This document shows, piece after piece, positions 61,049 through 64,000 of a stretch of 64,000 bases of DNA. Both the position numbers and the translations under genes were made by a program. Every line of letters starts with the position of its first letter. Position 1 is the first letter of the stretch. Below the pieces are notes generated by a model. The model ran no database searches. It saw nothing but the letters and a program-made list of their open reading frames with translations, and was not told where the DNA came from. The DNA is from Marchantia polymorpha subsp. ruderalis (lineage: Eukaryota; Streptophyta; Marchantiopsida; Marchantiales; Marchantiaceae), in contig AP031357.1 in assembly GCA_037833965.1 (NCBI GenBank), positions 16,264,001-16,328,000 on the forward strand, read 5' to 3'.

Positions 61049-64000
61049 TGTGGTAACACACTTTTTGTTTTTTTTGCAGAATTTAAACAATTTCAGAAAA
61101 CTAGTACCAAAGCAGTGTTTGTAGCTAGAGAAGGGTACGCTAAATAGAGTGGATTGATGAGATCGTCACGAGGGCACAAAGAATCACGTAGTCGGATGTA
61201 CCAACGCCAACGTCTTCGGCGCCTTTGGCAGAAGCCCCTTTTTGAGGTATCTCTACTCACGCGCCTCTAGCGTATAAGGAAGCTACGCTTCCGGCGCAGA
61301 CACCTCAGGAGGAGGTTTTGCTAAAGACGTCAGGAGAAGGGCCCGGACCTCTAAAGGCATCCGACCATGAGTGCGCCTTCGGCGAAGCGCCGCTAGCGCG
61401 GAAAGGGAAAACCTTCATAACAATCGGGATACACGGTAGATCCAGTTGGTGGAAGTTGCATTAGACAGAGCTCGGGACGCTCGTTCTAACGAGTCCAAGA
61501 GCGCCGGAGATGGATCAGGAATGGAGAAGTTATGAGCGTCGGAAAACTCGTAGCCGGACATGCGCCGTTCGCGCTAGGGTTCACAGCCGGAAAGGATTCC
61601 CGTACGCCCTCGGCGATGCGCCTTCGGCGGAATCACGCGCTCACAGAAGGAAACCAACTCAGAGTCGGAAGCGCCCTTGGCGGCTGTTCATGGAAGGAAA
61701 GCGCCGGTCGGATGTACGCCTCCGACGTGGCGCTGACGGCCGGATGCGCTGGCATGAGTTGCGCTGACGGATATGCGCTGGCAGCAACGGACGAGGCATA
61801 AAGGACAAAATAGGCGGTACGACTGCGCGCCGGCGTAATTCGCTCCGGCTGGATGTGCGCCTCCAGCAAGGCGCCGACGGATAATGAACACACCAGCGGC
61901 GACACGCCTCCGGAGAAGGGCGGGTTAGGAAAAGACAACAGGGCCGACGTATACCCTGCAGCGGACTCGAGTCCGGAAGGTGGCGGCGGCGGGAGAATTC
62001 AACGTTTAAGCATGCGAATGCGCGCAAGGCGGAGACGTGAATTCGCGCATGCAAAGGGCGAACCGTTAAGCCGTATAGCCGGCTGCGTACGTTGCAACCA
62101 GTAAGAACGTTGGACGTTTTTGAAATCGGAGAAGAAAAGACTGCGCTCCAGTCTCATTCTCTCATTCTTGACTTTGCGATTTCCAGTTCCAAGATTACGC
62201 GCAAGGGCGGAGCGACCTGCAGTGAGAGTAGAGAGTGCGGAGACGAGTTGCGCAAGGATCTTGGCGGACCTTGAAAGAATTGGAGTAGCGATCTCGAACG
62301 AGCGCAGAGAGAGTGAGCAGTCAGTGCTTGAGTGGCCGACGCGCAGTGGCGATTGTGAGAGAGCGAGCGAAAGGGAGAACGTTTGTGTGTGTGCAGGCAA
62401 CGCAATGTCGAAGGTTCCCCAGCTGCGAGTGTCTCCACTCAGGGTGCCACAGATCGGTCTACGCGCATTTCAAGATGTGCTGTTGAGGTTGAAGCTCGAT
62501 TTTCTCCTATGGGGGTGGAATTGGACGTGTCCGGAGATGGTGCGCGAGTATCTGCAAGAGAGACACAAGCCTTCTCGCGGATTTCGCCCACACCCAGAGA
62601 GATGGGAAATTGGCAATTGGGCGCAGGTGTTGGGCAGGTGTGCCGGCGAGGAAGGGGATCTCCTCTTCGAGGCCGACAGCGTGAAAGTGTCCCAAGAGGA
62701 AGAAGTCTCTTACAATGAGCTCTTCAAGGTGGCTAGACATCCCAAGAACGGTTTCCGGACTCGGGATTACAAGGATCGATTGCGGAGAAATGTCGCGACA
62801 GCATTGCTGCAGATATTGCAGCCGACCAAGACCGCTTACATGCATGGTTGGCAGGTAGAGTTCGTGGAGCTAGTGTTGTCAGGAGCTCCGGTGCATTGGG
62901 CACGACTTCTGTGGAAGGTGACGCGCCAACATGCGCAAGAAGAGAGGGGAGGAACGCTCAATCATCTATCGCCTTACTTAATCGTGTTTTACCGGGCGAT
63001 GGGATGTTTGACGAATGCTGAGAAAACTCGGTTTCCGCAGCTGAGCCGGTCTTATCCAGGTAGATATTCGAGGGAGGCCGAAGTAGACACGGATCCGGAC
63101 GAGGAACCTGCCAGTACGCCTCCGGCTCCGGCTCCAGCCAGAGCAGCAGAAGAACGTCGAAGTGAGCGCATTCCGCGCAAGCGGAAGTGGGATGAGAGAC
63201 CTGAGGACAGGCAGCCGGAAGTACCAGCTGCGCCGACTCGTGGTCGGCCCACCCCCGAGCCTCATAGTCGACCAAAACAGAGGGCACGCAGAATGCCAAC
63301 TGTTACTGAGGAGACCAGGCGAACTCCGACCCGGCGGAATCTCACACAGGAAGAGATAATCACTCAGGTTCTAGGGAAGACGGCAGAAACCTCTGCACAG
63401 AAGGCACCACGGCCTTCGGGAGGAGATGGACGGACTGACGACCGGCCGACTGCGAGTCGGATGACTGAAAGTCGACAGACGGAAGGAAGGCCAACTGAAC
63501 GGCGCGTTGAACCGGACAGCAGGCCGGAAGCGGGAGAGAGTTTGGCTGACGAGCCAACAATCCTCAGAGGGTCGTCTTCGGCGGAAGGCACTTCTGGAAG
63601 AACGCCACCAACAAGTAGGCCAAGTGGAGTCAAGACGCGCAGGGTGTATCCGACTCCCAGTCGGACAACTAATGGTCGGCCGATTGCGAGTCGGACAACA
63701 GAGAGTCAGCCGGATTCGCCGACTGCAAGACGGATGGGGCCAACGACCAGTGTGCGGACGCCTTCGGCGGACGCACCTTCAGCAAGGACACCTTCCGCGC
63801 AGATTGCGCCGGAAGGACAGGCAGCAGAAGCGGGCGGTGCAAGAGTGACAAAAGTCACTACGGCGTCGACCCCTTCACAAACCGAAGATCGAGCCGGAAC
63901 AGGGGCTCAAGCAGTGGGATCTCCCACTGCCCTGGATATTTTAGCAGGCAGTGGAGCAGCAGTCGCAGCAGAAGCTGCTGCGCGCCACAGTTCCAGGGAG
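61049..64000 (+). repeat. 3' LTR, first 2952 bp; continues past the window
   Basis: It repeats 50380-53331 at a fixed offset of 10669 with no difference in any predicted protein. Its missing end should lie near 65.9 kb. Confidence 0.92.
62405..64000 (+). CDS. ORF1, second copy in the 3' LTR, cut by the window end (532 codons visible)
   Basis: Same start context (TGTGTGTGCAG, then GCAATGTCG) and the same predicted residues as the first copy. It includes the folded N-terminal region and most of the disordered middle; the coiled coil lies outside. This copy lies downstream of pol on a genomic transcript and is the one that a spliced subgenomic mRNA could express. Confidence 0.78.
   Translation, partial: MSKVPQLRVSPLRVPQIGLRAFQDVLLRLKLDFLLWGWNWTCPEMVREYLQERHKPSRGFRPHPERWEIGNWAQVLGRCAGEEGDLLFEADSVKVSQEEEVSYNELFKVARHPKNGFRTRDYKDRLRRNVATALLQILQPTKTAYMHGWQVEFVELVLSGAPVHWARLLWKVTRQHAQEERGGTLNHLSPYLIVFYRAMGCLTNAEKTRFPQLSRSYPGRYSREAEVDTDPDEEPASTPPAPAPARAAEERRSERIPRKRKWDERPEDRQPEVPAAPTRGRPTPEPHSRPKQRARRMPTVTEETRRTPTRRNLTQEEIITQVLGKTAETSAQKAPRPSGGDGRTDDRPTASRMTESRQTEGRPTERRVEPDSRPEAGESLADEPTILRGSSSAEGTSGRTPPTSRPSGVKTRRVYPTPSRTTNGRPIASRTTESQPDSPTARRMGPTTSVRTPSADAPSARTPSAQIAPEGQAAEAGGARVTKVTTASTPSQTEDRAGTGAQAVGSPTALDILAGSGAAVAAEAAARHSSRE

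Larger units (their letters stand above)
50380..64000 (+). mobile_element. Ty3/gypsy LTR retrotransposon (non-chromovirus, Athila/OTA-like) with giant ORF-bearing LTRs; right end outside window
   Basis: Order: 5' LTR (50380 to about 55262), PBS (55272-55289), gag-protease (55333-58170), RT-RNase H-integrase (to 61011), PPT (61036-61046), 3' LTR from 61049 to beyond the window. The PBS matches the complement of the plant tRNA-Asp 3' end, as in Athila elements. Integrase follows RT and RNase H (gypsy order) and ends in a GPY/F module without a chromodomain. Expected full length is about 15.5 kb. All three ORFs are open apart from one UAG between gag-pro and pol in a leaky context. The visible LTR overlap (2952 bp, offset 10669) gives identical protein predictions in every frame, so the insertion is recent. 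Its GC content is well above that of the host flanks. Confidence 0.93.

Noticed and set aside
50380..64000. Two tandem elements sharing a short middle LTR, with ORF1 internal
   Set aside because: The only primer-binding site is at 55272, downstream of ORF1. A short LTR would need one near 50.5-51.5 kb, and none is seen.

Overview
This window is nuclear DNA of a land plant. The evidence is spliceosomal introns with GT/AG borders, a plant-type GDSL esterase, an ARF1-class GTPase, a GH17 glucanase joined to GNA-type lectin domains, and plant Ty1/copia and Ty3/gypsy elements. A bryophyte is my best guess. The introns of 156 to 1660 bp argue against Selaginella, but the species cannot be read from the sequence.

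Layout. 1-4.5 kb is AT-rich repeat land with a 242-bp MITE (695-936) and a decayed copia element. 4.5-21.6 kb is moderate-GC, mostly unassigned DNA around one intact five-exon GDSL esterase/lipase gene (8890-12757, minus strand). 21.6-26.8 kb holds hairpins, a possible pogo-like remnant, a KH-domain pseudogene and a 73-74 bp minisatellite. A complete six-exon ARF1 gene lies at 26803-28884 (minus), with a GC-rich leader/promoter up to about 29.5 kb. 29.6-43.4 kb is an AT-rich repeat desert with an inverted-repeat element carrying a GC-rich core (about 30985-31826) and three more relics of one copia family. At 45.4-48.1 kb (plus) lies an intronless reading frame for a GH17 beta-1,3-glucanase domain followed by four GNA-lectin domains; its 5' edge is triplicated in tandem. 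A thioredoxin-fold pseudogene follows at 49.2-49.6 kb.

The last 13.6 kb (50380 to the window end) is one young, apparently intact non-chromovirus Ty3/gypsy retrotransposon, and it is the most unusual part of the window. Its PBS (55272-55289) and PPT (61036-61046) place the LTR boundaries so that the LTR is about 4.88 kb long and itself contains an 851-codon ORF with a coiled coil. Gag-protease and polymerase are in the same frame and are separated by one UAG followed by CAA CUA, a perfect match to the tobamovirus-type leaky-stop context (UAG CARYYA). The only good TATA box in the LTR lies downstream of the LTR ORF, so that ORF would sit in U3. Candidate splice sites could deliver it as a subgenomic mRNA from the 3' LTR. 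The overlapping 2.95 kb of the two LTRs give identical predicted proteins, which implies recent insertion.
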